Part shown: positions 8,657-17,358 of the stretch, piece after piece | Position numbering within the stretch: position 1 is the first letter of the stretch | How the letters are laid out: each line of letters opens with the position of its first letter | Assembly: GCA_020072845.1 (NCBI GenBank) | Contig: JAIQGF010000013.1 | Coordinates: 39,463-103,462, forward strand | DNA: 64,000 bases | Direction: 5' to 3' | Source: Terriglobia bacterium | GTDB lineage: Bacteria > Acidobacteriota > Terriglobia > Terriglobales > Acidobacteriaceae | Notes under the pieces: model-generated | Database searches by the model: none | What the model saw: the letters and a program-made list of their open reading frames with translations, nothing else | What the model was told of the DNA's origin: nothing | Program-made: the position numbers and the translations under genes

Positions 8657-10087
8657 CTAGTTGTTCTGCGCCGCGCTGGCTGTACTTCCCTCGACGCCTG
8701 GGCCGGCGTCGATGTGGTAGCGCTTCAGCTTGCGGTACAGAGTCGCGCGGCTGATGCCCAGCATCTTGCCGGCGAGCGCCTTATCGCCTCCCACCTGCTG
8801 GAAGACGCGCTCGATGGTCTGCCGCTCGATGTCTTCCAGGTCGGTGGAATTCGGCGTCGGCGCAGGGGCTCCCGTGGCGGGCGCTTCCGCCGAAACCGGC
8901 AGGGCCGGACCGGCCATGCGAATCGCCGCGGGCAGATCCTGCACGTCAATCGTCTTGTGATTGCCCAGGGCGATGGCGCGCTCGATGCAGTTTTCCAGTT
9001 CGCGCACGTTGCCCGGCCAGTCGTACTGGAACAGGCTGTGCATGGCCGCGGGCGTGACCTGCACGTTTTCCTCCGGCGCGTAGCGCGCCAGGAACGAGCG
9101 CACCAGCACCACCATGTCGGACTTGCGCTCGCGCAGCGCCGGCAGATGAACGGTGACCACGTTGAGCCGGAAATAGAGGTCCTTGCGGAAGGTGCCGGCG
9201 CGATACGAGGCTTCCAGATCGCGGTTGGTAGCGGCGATGATGCGTACGTCCACTTTGACCTTGTCGTTACTGCCGACCGGACGAACCTCTTTTTCCTGGA
9301 GCACACGCAGCAGCTTGGCTTGCAACTCCAACGGCAGCTCGCCAATCTCGTCGAGGAAAATCGTGCCCGTATTGGCCGATTGGAAGAGGCCCTGCTTGGT
9401 TTTCATGGCGCCGGTAAAGGCGCCTTTTTCGTAGCCGAAGAGCTCGCTCTCGATCAGCGTCGGCACCAGCGACCCGCAATCCACGGCGACGAACGGCCGC
9501 TTCTGCATCGAGCCGCGGAAATGAATGGCGCGCGCCACCAGCTCTTTTCCGGTCCCGCTTTCCCCGGTGATCAGCACCGGGGTGCGCGTGTCTTTCAGCC
9601 GCGAGACCATGCGGAGCACATCCTGGATTTTGGCCGACGAGCCGTCAATGACGTTCAGCTCCTGCTGGTTGGTGACGCGGTCGCGCAGGTACTCGTTTTC
9701 GGCGACGAGGCGCACTTTTTCCTTCATGCGCTGCAGCACCAGCTTCAACTGTCCCGCGCCGAAGGGTTTGGTGATGTAGTCGTAGGCGCCCATCTTCATG
9801 GCTTCGACGGCGGACTCGATGGAGCCGTGGCCGGTGATGATGGCCACTTCCGTGCGCGGCAGCATGGCCTTGATCTGCCGCAGCAGGTCGTCGCCGCTCA
9901 TGGGGCCGAGCTGGCGGTCGAGCACGACGATGTCGGGCGACTCGGTTTCCAGATAGGCGAGCGCGGCTTCGGCGCTCTCCGCCTCGGCGCAGTCAAAGCC
10001 GAGCGAGGCGCCGATCGCCATGCACAACTTGCAGATGCTCTGCTCGTCATCCACGATGAGAAAACGGACACGAAAGTCGTCGTTCAT
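8657..10087 (-). CDS. Sigma-54-dependent response regulator, NtrC/AtoC family
   Basis: The predicted protein has 476 residues in three domains. The receiver domain (residues 1-125) has FLIVDDEQ and phosphoacceptor Asp in PDIVVLDRQ. The AAA+ domain (about 150-390) has Walker A GESGTGKE, the sigma-54 contact loop GAFTGA and Walker B FLDEIGE. A Fis-type helix-turn-helix (ISRATLYRKLKRY) is at the C-terminus. It activates sigma-54 RNA polymerase when phosphorylated. The ATG overlaps the preceding receiver gene by four bases, so the two are translationally coupled. A sigma-54-like promoter lies before the divergent tonB/che operon, a likely target. Upstream in-frame codons are in the shadow of two other genes and were discarded. 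Confidence 0.95.
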   Translation of the reverse strand: MNDDFRVRFLIVDDEQSICKLCMAIGASLGFDCAEAESAEAALAYLETESPDIVVLDRQLGPMSGDDLLRQIKAMLPRTEVAIITGHGSIESAVEAMKMGAYDYITKPFGAGQLKLVLQRMKEKVRLVAENEYLRDRVTNQQELNVIDGSSAKIQDVLRMVSRLKDTRTPVLITGESGTGKELVARAIHFRGSMQKRPFVAVDCGSLVPTLIESELFGYEKGAFTGAMKTKQGLFQSANTGTIFLDEIGELPLELQAKLLRVLQEKEVRPVGSNDKVKVDVRIIAATNRDLEASYRAGTFRKDLYFRLNVVTVHLPALRERKSDMVVLVRSFLARYAPEENVQVTPAAMHSLFQYDWPGNVRELENCIERAIALGNHKTIDVQDLPAAIRMAGPALPVSAEAPATGAPAPTPNSTDLEDIERQTIERVFQQVGGDKALAGKMLGISRATLYRKLKRYHIDAGPGVEGSTASAAQNN

Positions 10088-10476
10088 TTCGGGCCCCCGA
10101 AAACTTTGTCCACCACTCCGAGAAGCTGCTGCACGCGAAACGGCTTTTCGACGCAGGGGGCGCCGGTGCGGCGCAACGTGGCGGCGGTCTCCTCGTTGAC
10201 GATGTCGCCGGTGATGAAAATGACGCGCGCCACCAGCTCGGGTTTGTGGGCCGAGATCCAGGCGTGAACATCGGCGCCATCCACGCCGCCGGGCGTGCGC
10301 ATATCGGAAACCACGCCGAGAAAGTCGTCGCGGGCGAGCATGGTGAGCGCATCGGCGCCGCAGGCCACGGGCACGACGTTGTAGCCGGCGCGTTCCAGAG
10401 CGGCTTTCACGAACGAAAGCACGGCCGGCTCGTCCTCGATCACCAGCACGGGATACTTGCTTGCCGCGGGCATCAT
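10084..10476 (-). CDS. Single-domain response regulator (CheY-like receiver)
   Basis: The protein has about 130 residues and is a receiver domain only: acidic pair VLVIEDEP near residue 12, phosphoacceptor Asp in VVSDMRTPGG, Thr in FITGD and Lys in CVEKPF. It has no output domain. The start is the first of two adjacent ATGs, with GGGAGGG five bases ahead. The stop codon of the upstream histidine kinase gene overlaps this start, so kinase, receiver and NtrC regulator form one operon. It may be a phosphate sink or relay in that system. Confidence 0.9.
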   Translation of the reverse strand: MMPAASKYPVLVIEDEPAVLSFVKAALERAGYNVVPVACGADALTMLARDDFLGVVSDMRTPGGVDGADVHAWISAHKPELVARVIFITGDIVNEETAATLRRTGAPCVEKPFRVQQLLGVVDKVFGGPK

Positions 10477-13286
10477 CGTTTCCCTCCCGCGGCAGGGCCG
10501 ATGCCGGTGGGGGCGACGGGCAGGCGAACCCGGAAGGTGGCGCCGAATCCATCGTCGTTGTTCTGGCACAGGATTTCGCCGCCGTGCTCGCGCACGATGC
10601 CGTAGCAGATGCTGAGGCCCAGGCCGGTTCCCTTGCCCACCTCCTTGGTGGTGAAAAAGGGATCGAAGATGCGGTCGGGAAAGGAAATCCCGTGGCCGTT
10701 GTCACGGAACACCACCTCGGCGGAGGCCCCGTTCAAGGCGGTGGAGATTTCGATGCGCCCCTGGCGCTCGGTCTCGCGCACCGCGTCGTAGGCGTTGTTC
10801 AGAATGTTGAGGAAGACCTGCTGCAACTGGTGCGCATCGCCGATGATGTCGGGCACGCGCTCGTTGAGCCGCTCGACGACTTCCACGCCGTGGCTGGCAA
10901 AATCGTAGGAGCGCAGCGCCAGGGTGCGGCGCACGATGGTGTTCAATTGCACCGAGTCGCGCTGCGGCGGCATTTGGCGCGCGAAGCTCAGCAGGTTCTG
11001 CACGATCTGCTTGGAGCGCTGCGCCTCCTGCAGGATGACGCGAAGGTCTTCCTTGGCGGGCGCGGGAATTTCCCCGCTTTCCAGCAGCAGGTCGGTGAAG
11101 CCCAGAACCGCCGTCAGCGGATTATTGAGTTCGTGCGCCACGCCGGAGACGAGCTGGCCGACGGCCGCCATCTTCTCGGTGTGCATCAGCTTGGCCTGCA
11201 GCATGGCGGCGTCGGTGATGTCGGTCATCACCACCACGATACTGTTCACGTGGCCGGGCTCGTCGCGCATGGGGCTGAGGTTGATGGAAAACTGCCCGCC
11301 ACGGCCCTGTCCCAGCAGCACCGGCAATTCCAGGTTGTCCACCTGGCGGCCGGCCAGGGTTTCCGCCAATCCGTCAATGAGCGCCTGCCGCCTTCCGGGC
11401 GGAACCAGTTCCACCAGCTTGCGGCCGAGCAGGTCTTCCTGGGTGTAGCCGCCGGCTTCGAAGCAGCGCTTGTTGGCGTAACTGATGAGCCCGGCGGTGT
11501 CCACCACCAGGATCATGCTCTGAGTGTTGTTGAGGATCTTGTTGTTGAAGTCGCGCTGGCGCTGCAATTCGGCCTGGAAGTTTTTCAGCTCGGTGATGTC
11601 GAGCATCAGGCCGCGGTACTGCACCACCTTGCCCTGGCTGTCGCGGACGGCGAAGGCATTCTGCAGGCTGTAGATGAGCGCGCCGTCCTTGCGGCGCAGC
11701 GTCTCCTCGTAATTGCGCACCACTCCCTTGGCGTTGATCTCCTCCACGAAATGGCTGCGCTGGTCCGCCGAGACGTAAATCTGGCTGCCAATGTCCACCT
11801 GCAGGAGGTCTTCCCGGCTGTCGTAGCCGAGCATGCGCACCAGGGCGTCGTTCACCTCGATGAAACGGCCATCGGGCGTGGAGAAGAACAGGCCCTCCTG
11901 GATGGTATCGAAGAGCTCGCGATAACGGCGCTCGGCCTCGCGCCGGTCGGTGATGTCCTTGAGCACGTGGATGGTCTGCATGCCCTCGTTGGCGGCGCCG
12001 TGAATGCGCGAGGTCGAGACCAGGTAGGTGCGGTCGAGCACCGGATGAACGTATTCGTCGGTGAGGTCGGGGCCGCCGCGGCAGAAGGGACACGACTGCG
12101 CGCTCTGGTCGCTGGCCATGGCGATCAGCGCGCGCACGCTGACCCCGATCAACTCCGACGGGCGCACCCCGATGAAGTCGGCCAGCGAGCGGTTGACGCG
12201 CAGCACGCGGTAGGACTCGTCGTGCACCACGATCAGGTCGGTGATGGCGTCAAAAATTTCCATCCAGTGGCGGTTGGCCTGGTCCATGCGCGTGAACCAG
12301 CGCGCGTTTTCCAGGGCCACGGCGGCGTGCGCCACCAGCGCCTGCAGCAGATGACGGGCATCGTGGGGCAGCGCGCCGCCGCAGTCGGCCAGGCAGAGCA
12401 GCCCGAGGAATTCGCCGTCGCCGCCGCTGAGACGGGCGATACTGAGGTCCTTCCACCCCAGCTTGGCCGCCAGCGGGTCACCGAGCAGTTCGGCGGCGGT
12501 GCCGGAAATGATGTCTTCGGAGCGCTGGGCGGCGACGTCGGAGAGCGCCACGTCCAGCCGGCGGTGCGCGGTCGAGTCATGGCGCGCGCCCGGATCGTAA
12601 AGCACCACGGTGTCGAGAAGCTTGCCTTGCATCAGGGCAAGCGCGGCCGCGCGCGCCCCGAGCATGACGGCGGCGCGGACGGTGAACCCTTCCATGAACT
12701 GCGGCAAGCGCACGGTGGAGTTCAGTTCCAGCGCGGCCGCCATCAGGTTTTCCGAGCGCCGGCGATGCTGATCGGCGGCGTACAGGTTCTGCGTCGCTTC
12801 CAGGACCACGGCCGCTTCGGCGGCCAGCGTGGCGGCGCGGCGCAGATCTTCGGCGGTGACATTGCCGCCATCGCTGCGTTCCAACAGGCCGACAATTCCC
12901 AGCGGTTGGCGGTTGGAACCCAGCAGCGGAATGACCAGGCACTGCAGCGAGGTCAGCGCGGAGAAGGGCTCGGCGATGCCCTCGGCCCACTGGCTGATTT
13001 CGGTGGTCCAGAACGGCTCATCCACCGTCTGGGCTCGGCGCTCGAGCATGACGGGAAGCCGGGCGCGGACCGGACGCGCATGGCCGTGTTCCGCGACGTG
13101 GCGGATTTCATAGGAGCCGGATTCGGCCAAGGCAATGAAGACCCGGTTAAAACGGAGAAATTCAGCCGCCCGCAGGACGAAGCTCTCCAGGTACTCGTCC
13201 AGCATTTCCGCGCGCCGGCGCTCCAGCGCGACTGCGCTCTCGCCACCCGCAGAGGACAGCGCTACCGGATTTTCTCCAGTCTGCAT
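10473..13286 (-). CDS. Multi-sensor histidine kinase (GAF-GAF-PAS-PAS-PAS-HisKA-HATPase)
   Basis: The protein has 937 residues and no membrane segment, so it is a cytosolic sensor. Two GAF-like domains lie at about residues 20-165 and 185-335. PAS domains start near 345, 475 and 595. The phosphoacceptor is His718 in GVAHELNNPL. The ATPase has the N box LNNAYDAV and G boxes DNGHG and GKGTGLGL. The arrangement is NtrB/AtoS-like. The first PAS domain contains SCPFC, a Cys pair that could bind a metal or sense redox state. It is the first gene of the operon with the receiver and NtrC-type regulator downstream. The gene appears intact. Confidence 0.95.
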   Translation of the reverse strand: MQTGENPVALSSAGGESAVALERRRAEMLDEYLESFVLRAAEFLRFNRVFIALAESGSYEIRHVAEHGHARPVRARLPVMLERRAQTVDEPFWTTEISQWAEGIAEPFSALTSLQCLVIPLLGSNRQPLGIVGLLERSDGGNVTAEDLRRAATLAAEAAVVLEATQNLYAADQHRRRSENLMAAALELNSTVRLPQFMEGFTVRAAVMLGARAAALALMQGKLLDTVVLYDPGARHDSTAHRRLDVALSDVAAQRSEDIISGTAAELLGDPLAAKLGWKDLSIARLSGGDGEFLGLLCLADCGGALPHDARHLLQALVAHAAVALENARWFTRMDQANRHWMEIFDAITDLIVVHDESYRVLRVNRSLADFIGVRPSELIGVSVRALIAMASDQSAQSCPFCRGGPDLTDEYVHPVLDRTYLVSTSRIHGAANEGMQTIHVLKDITDRREAERRYRELFDTIQEGLFFSTPDGRFIEVNDALVRMLGYDSREDLLQVDIGSQIYVSADQRSHFVEEINAKGVVRNYEETLRRKDGALIYSLQNAFAVRDSQGKVVQYRGLMLDITELKNFQAELQRQRDFNNKILNNTQSMILVVDTAGLISYANKRCFEAGGYTQEDLLGRKLVELVPPGRRQALIDGLAETLAGRQVDNLELPVLLGQGRGGQFSINLSPMRDEPGHVNSIVVVMTDITDAAMLQAKLMHTEKMAAVGQLVSGVAHELNNPLTAVLGFTDLLLESGEIPAPAKEDLRVILQEAQRSKQIVQNLLSFARQMPPQRDSVQLNTIVRRTLALRSYDFASHGVEVVERLNERVPDIIGDAHQLQQVFLNILNNAYDAVRETERQGRIEISTALNGASAEVVFRDNGHGISFPDRIFDPFFTTKEVGKGTGLGLSICYGIVREHGGEILCQNNDDGFGATFRVRLPVAPTGIGPAAGGKR

Positions 13287-13567
13287 GGACAGGGCTAATT
13301 TTGCTTGTCTCGCTCAGAGAGAACCACGGTATCTCAATTTGAGTCAAGACAAATGCAAGTGCGGTTACCAACTCGCTAACCTGTTTGCGAGCAATCGCAA
13401 TCTCACGCTGAGATCGTTTGGAGCCGCCAATGCGTTGGAGTTGAGACAGAATCTCGCACGTTGGGACATGGTCGGGTCATAGACTTAGCCCGCTAGTAAC
13501 AAATATCACCCATCAATTCAGCTACTTACCTTAGTAATCGCAAACCGCGATAGGACCTGGACGGGGC

Positions 13568-13583
13568 TGGCAGCCACCGTGCA
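13568..13583 (+). promoter_or_regulatory. Putative sigma-54 (-24/-12) promoter for the tonB-MCP-che operon
   Basis: The sequence TGGCAGCCACCGTGCA has GG and GC separated by exactly 10 bases and closely matches the sigma-54 consensus TGGCAC-N5-TTGCA. It lies 34 bases upstream of the tonB-like start, and the divergent operon encodes a GAFTGA-containing activator. This is a match by eye, not a measured promoter. Confidence 0.5.
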
Positions 13584-13617
13584 ATTGCTGGCACTGGAGT
13601 TTTCCCTGGAGACGGCC

Positions 13618-13944
13618 ATGTTCGGGAAGGTAAAACCACGTTGGCTCTTGGCGGTGGTTCTTGGCGCCGCAATGTGCCGGGCGTCCACCGCGGCGGAACC
13701 AGACCGCAAGGTGGTGTTCCGGGTGAAGCCTGCGTATCCCACACTCGCACGGCAAATGAATGTAACCGGGACGGTGAAGATCGAGGTGGTGATCGCGGCC
13801 AACGGAAGCGTCAAGAGCCTGAAGCCGATCGGTGGTCACCCGCTGTTGATCCAGTCGGCAAGCGAAGCGCTGAAGAAATGGCGATTTGCGCCCGGCCCGG
13901 AGACGACAACCATCGTGGAATTCCAGTTCCACCACGGCGACTGA
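13618..13944 (+). CDS. TonB C-terminal domain protein (energy transducer-like)
   Basis: The 108-residue protein begins with a signal peptide or membrane anchor ([19 protein letters not shown]). The rest is one TonB C-terminal domain: [23 protein letters not shown], then [16 protein letters not shown] and the final KKWRFAP motif. It lacks the long Pro-rich spacer of true TonB, so it may act in the periplasm without spanning it. The start was set at the ATG with GGAG six bases upstream. It is the first gene of the run that leads into the MCP and che genes, an unusual neighbour for chemotaxis. Confidence 0.85.
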   Translation: MFGKVKPRWLLAVVLGAAMCRASTAAEPDRKVVFRVKPAYPTLARQMNVTGTVKIEVVIAANGSVKSLKPIGGHPLLIQSASEALKKWRFAPGPETTTIVEFQFHHGD

Positions 13945-13970
13945 CGGTCCCCGACTGCGAAGGAGCAGCC

Positions 13971-15977
13971 ATGACGATCAGTAGAAAGCTGTACCTGAAT
14001 TTCGGGGCGATCCTGGCACTGCTGCTGGTCCTGTTCATCGTCAACCTCACCGCGGTGCGGCGCGAGCACGCGGCCCGCGCCTCGGCGTCGCGCGCGCTGG
14101 AACTGGCGCAGGAAGGCGCGTCGGTCCGCTTCCAGATGATGCAGAACCGGCTGTACCTGCGCAATTACCTGCTCAGCGGCGACTCGCGGGAAGTGGACAG
14201 GATGGAGGAAGGCATCGCGCGCCTGCATGCGAAGCTCCAAGACCTGATGTCCAAGGTGAATTCCGAGGGCCATCGCACCGCCCTGCAGCGCCTGAGCGAG
14301 GCCGAGCGACAATGGGAATCCGGCTTCGCGCGCCCGCTGCTGGACAAGCGCAAGCTGGTGGACACCGGCGCCACCACCGTGGCCGAACTCCAGATTTACT
14401 ACCTGCAGCTCAATCCCAGCTTGTGGATGAAAACCTCCACCGGGTTCCTGGACGAGGGCGAAGCCGCCAACACCACCCTGCTGGAATCGGAACGGAAGAA
14501 AGGCGAAGCCGCAACCTCGGCCACGATTGTCTTCAGCATCGTCGGCACGTTGCTGGCAATCCTGCTGGGCATCGTAATTTCGTACAAGACGGCGAAGTCC
14601 ATCACCGATCCGCTGCAGCAATTGATTGGCGTGGCCCGCGATATCGGCAAGTCCGGCGACCTGGACCATGAAGTGGACAGCAACCGCAAAGACGAGGTCG
14701 GAGAGCTGGCGCGGAGCTTCAGCTCGATGGTGACTTACCTGCGCGAGATGGCCGCGGTTTCCGAATCCATCGCCGGCGGCGACCTGGCGGTGGAAGTGAG
14801 CCCGCGGTCATCGCGCGACACCCTGGGCAATGCCTTCGTCAAGATGATCGAAGGCCTGCGCGCGCTGGTGAGCAGCGTCCGCGACAGCGCGGCGCAAGTA
14901 GCCAGCGGGTCCAACCAGGTGGCGGGGGCCTCCGACGAGTCGGCCAAAATCAGTCTCAACGCGGCCTCGGCGATTGATGAAGTCACCAGCACCATGCACG
15001 AGATGACGATCAACGTGCAGAACATGGTGAAGAACACGCAGGTGCAGGCCTCGAGCGTGAGCGAAACCTCGGCCTCGATCGACCAGATGGTCACCTCGAT
15101 ACAGCGCGTGGCCGACACGGCCAAGGTGTTGCTCGACATCAGCCAGCGGTCGCGGGACGAAGTGCAGAGCGGCATCAGCACGATGGAAAAGGCGACCGAC
15201 GGCCTGACGCGCATCAACCGCTCCATTTCGTCCTCCGGCGAAATCATCGGCGTGCTCGGACTGCGCGCCGACGATATCGGCAAGATCGTGGAGGTGATTG
15301 ACGATCTGGCCGAGCAAACCAACCTGCTGGCGCTGAACGCGGCCATCGAAGCGGCGCGCGCCGGCGAACACGGGCTGGGATTTGCCGTGGTCGCCGATGA
15401 AGTGCGCAAGCTGGCGGAAAAATCGGCGCAGTCCACCAAGGAAATCGCCGAACTCATCGCCAGCATTCAGAAGGAAGCGCGCAAAGCGGTGGACAACATG
15501 GAGAAGAGCACCGGCATCGTGAACGAAGGCATCAGCCTGGGCAACGACCTGAACCTGGCGCTGCGCAAGATCTCCACCGTGGTCACCGAGGTGTACAAAT
15601 TCGCGCAAGAGATCGGCGCCGCCACCAACGAGCAGTCCCACGGTTCGTCGCAGATTGCCCGGGCGACCACGCGCCTCAACGAGATCACCCACGAGATCAA
15701 CTCCGCCGTGGAGGAACAGGCTTCCGGCACGCAAGCGGTGGTGAAGGCCATGGACCGCATGCGCGAACTGGTGCAGCGCTCCACGTCGGGTTCCACCGAG
15801 CTGGCGGCCTCCTCCGAGCAGATGTCGAAGATGTCGCGCAGTTTGCTGGAAGCCATGGACCGCTTCGTGCTCGATGGCTACAACGGCAACGGCAACGGCC
15901 GCAAGGCGGCGCGGACGCCGGCGCCGGAGCGGAAACGCGTGTCACCGGAGAGCTACGCGGCCGTGGCGCAATCTTAG
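13971..15977 (+). CDS. Methyl-accepting chemotaxis protein with CHASE3-like sensor
   Basis: The protein has 668 residues. TM1 is near residues 11-30, a helical extracytoplasmic domain of about 150 residues resembles CHASE3/four-helix-bundle sensors, and TM2 is near 185-205. A HAMP domain ([12 protein letters not shown]) follows. The signalling domain has a canonical tip [28 protein letters not shown], the CheA/CheW contact. The last 25 residues are a basic, Gly/Asn-rich tail. GGAG occurs eight bases before the ATG. It is followed six bases later by cheW, so it is almost certainly the receptor feeding this che cluster. Confidence 0.95.
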   Translation: MTISRKLYLNFGAILALLLVLFIVNLTAVRREHAARASASRALELAQEGASVRFQMMQNRLYLRNYLLSGDSREVDRMEEGIARLHAKLQDLMSKVNSEGHRTALQRLSEAERQWESGFARPLLDKRKLVDTGATTVAELQIYYLQLNPSLWMKTSTGFLDEGEAANTTLLESERKKGEAATSATIVFSIVGTLLAILLGIVISYKTAKSITDPLQQLIGVARDIGKSGDLDHEVDSNRKDEVGELARSFSSMVTYLREMAAVSESIAGGDLAVEVSPRSSRDTLGNAFVKMIEGLRALVSSVRDSAAQVASGSNQVAGASDESAKISLNAASAIDEVTSTMHEMTINVQNMVKNTQVQASSVSETSASIDQMVTSIQRVADTAKVLLDISQRSRDEVQSGISTMEKATDGLTRINRSISSSGEIIGVLGLRADDIGKIVEVIDDLAEQTNLLALNAAIEAARAGEHGLGFAVVADEVRKLAEKSAQSTKEIAELIASIQKEARKAVDNMEKSTGIVNEGISLGNDLNLALRKISTVVTEVYKFAQEIGAATNEQSHGSSQIARATTRLNEITHEINSAVEEQASGTQAVVKAMDRMRELVQRSTSGSTELAASSEQMSKMSRSLLEAMDRFVLDGYNGNGNGRKAARTPAPERKRVSPESYAAVAQS

Positions 15978-15983
15978 AGGACG

Positions 15984-16442
15984 ATGGCGAAGGACCTACA
16001 GATCGTCGGCTTCCGCATCGGGCGCGAGACCTTCGGACTGCCGATCTCGCTGGTGCATGAAATCGTGCGCCCGCCGGAGATCACCAACGTCCCGCACGCG
16101 CCGGAGTACGTGGAAGGCGTGATGAACCTGCGCGGGCGCATCGTGCCGGTCATCGACCTGCGCCGGCGGTTCGGCGGCGCCGCCACCGAGAACAGCCGGA
16201 AAAATCGCGTGCTGGTGGTGGACGTGGAGTCGAGGGCGGTCGGGCTGATCGTGGACAGCGCCTCGGAAGTGCTGAAGATCAGCGACGCGCAAATCGAGCC
16301 CCCGCCCAATGTTCTCACCGATGCCGCCACCAGCTACGTGACCGGCGTGGCCAAGTACCAGGGACGGCTCATCATCCTGGTGGACCTGAGACGGATTTTG
16401 CAGAGCGGCGAGTTGCGCCTGCCCGCGGCCGCGGGCGCGTAA
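15984..16442 (+). CDS. cheW: Chemotaxis coupling protein CheW
   Basis: A single CheW domain of 152 residues. It opens with LQIVGFRIGRETFGLPISLVHEIVRPPEIT and contains the invariant stretch NLRGRIVPVIDLRRRF, which forms the CheA/receptor contact face. CheW bridges the receptor tip to the CheA P5 domain. It starts six bases after the MCP stop and ends ten bases before cheR, as expected for one transcript. The N- and C-termini look complete. Confidence 0.96.
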   Translation: MAKDLQIVGFRIGRETFGLPISLVHEIVRPPEITNVPHAPEYVEGVMNLRGRIVPVIDLRRRFGGAATENSRKNRVLVVDVESRAVGLIVDSASEVLKISDAQIEPPPNVLTDAATSYVTGVAKYQGRLIILVDLRRILQSGELRLPAAAGA

Positions 16443-16452
16443 GCAAACGATT

Positions 16453-17358
16453 ATGACGAGCGCGGCAGTTCCGTTGTCCGAACCCGAGTTGAAGCTGCTG
16501 CAGACCCTGGTCTACCAGGAATGCGGCATGTTCTTCGACGAGCGCCGCGCTCATTTTCTCCAGGACCGCCTGCAGCGCCGGCTGCGCGCCTGCCGCCTGG
16601 AGTCGTTCTACAGCTATTACCGCCTGCTGACCAGCCGCGAGGGACGCACCGAACTGGCGGCGTTGCTGGAAAACTTGACCATCAACGAGACCAGCTTCTT
16701 CCGCAACAAGCCCCAACTCGACCTGTTTCACAAGGTGACGATGGAAGAGCTGATGCGCAAGAAGCATTCCGAGCGCGACTTCTCCATCCGCATCTGGAGC
16801 GCGGGCTGCTCCACCGGCCAGGAGCCGTTCACCATCGCCATGCTGTTGTGCGACGGGCTGGCGTACTACACGCTGCGCAACGCGCCCCCGGCCGGCCTGG
16901 ATCTTCCCTCACCCAAGCCGCTGGTTCCGCACCCGTGGAAGGTGGAAATCCTGGCGTCGGATATCAGTTATTCCGCCCTGCGAACGGCGCAGGAGGGCAG
17001 TTACAGCGAGCAGCAGATGGAACCGGTGGATTTTATGTACCGCCTGCGTTACTTCGACAGGATCGGCGCGCATTACACGGTCAAGGACTCGGTGAAACAG
17101 GTGGTGAAGTTCGATTTTCACAATCTCAAGACCGAATACCTGCCGCAGGGCATGGACATTATTTTCTGCCGCAACGTGATGATCTATTTCGACGAGCCGG
17201 AACAGAAACGGCTGGTGGAAAAGCTCTACCGCTGCCTGCGTCCCGGCGGGTATCTATTCGTGGGCCACGCGGAATCGCTGTTTGGGCTGAGCGACAAGTT
17301 CCGCATGATCCACCAGAACAACGGGACCGCCTACCAGCGCAACGAGGTGCAAGCGTGA
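16453..17358 (+). CDS. cheR: Chemotaxis receptor methyltransferase CheR
   Basis: The protein has 301 residues. The N-terminal all-helical domain (about 1-80) is followed by the SAM-dependent methyltransferase domain with motif I IWSAGCSTGQEPFTIAM, the NETSFFRN signature before it, and MDIIFCRNVMIYFD plus LRPGGYLFVGHAESL at the end. It methylates glutamates of the MCP signalling domain using SAM. There is no C-terminal TPR extension. Its TGA overlaps the GTG start of cheA. Confidence 0.97.
   Translation: MTSAAVPLSEPELKLLQTLVYQECGMFFDERRAHFLQDRLQRRLRACRLESFYSYYRLLTSREGRTELAALLENLTINETSFFRNKPQLDLFHKVTMEELMRKKHSERDFSIRIWSAGCSTGQEPFTIAMLLCDGLAYYTLRNAPPAGLDLPSPKPLVPHPWKVEILASDISYSALRTAQEGSYSEQQMEPVDFMYRLRYFDRIGAHYTVKDSVKQVVKFDFHNLKTEYLPQGMDIIFCRNVMIYFDEPEQKRLVEKLYRCLRPGGYLFVGHAESLFGLSDKFRMIHQNNGTAYQRNEVQA

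Noticed and set aside
10088..10705. N-terminal extension of the NtrC-type regulator
   Set aside because: The extra residues are the shadow of the receiver and kinase genes in another frame; the family N-terminus starts at 10087.
10461..13298. Long plus-strand open frame opposite the histidine kinase
   Set aside because: The minus strand has an intact GAF/PAS kinase; the antisense protein has no recognisable domain.
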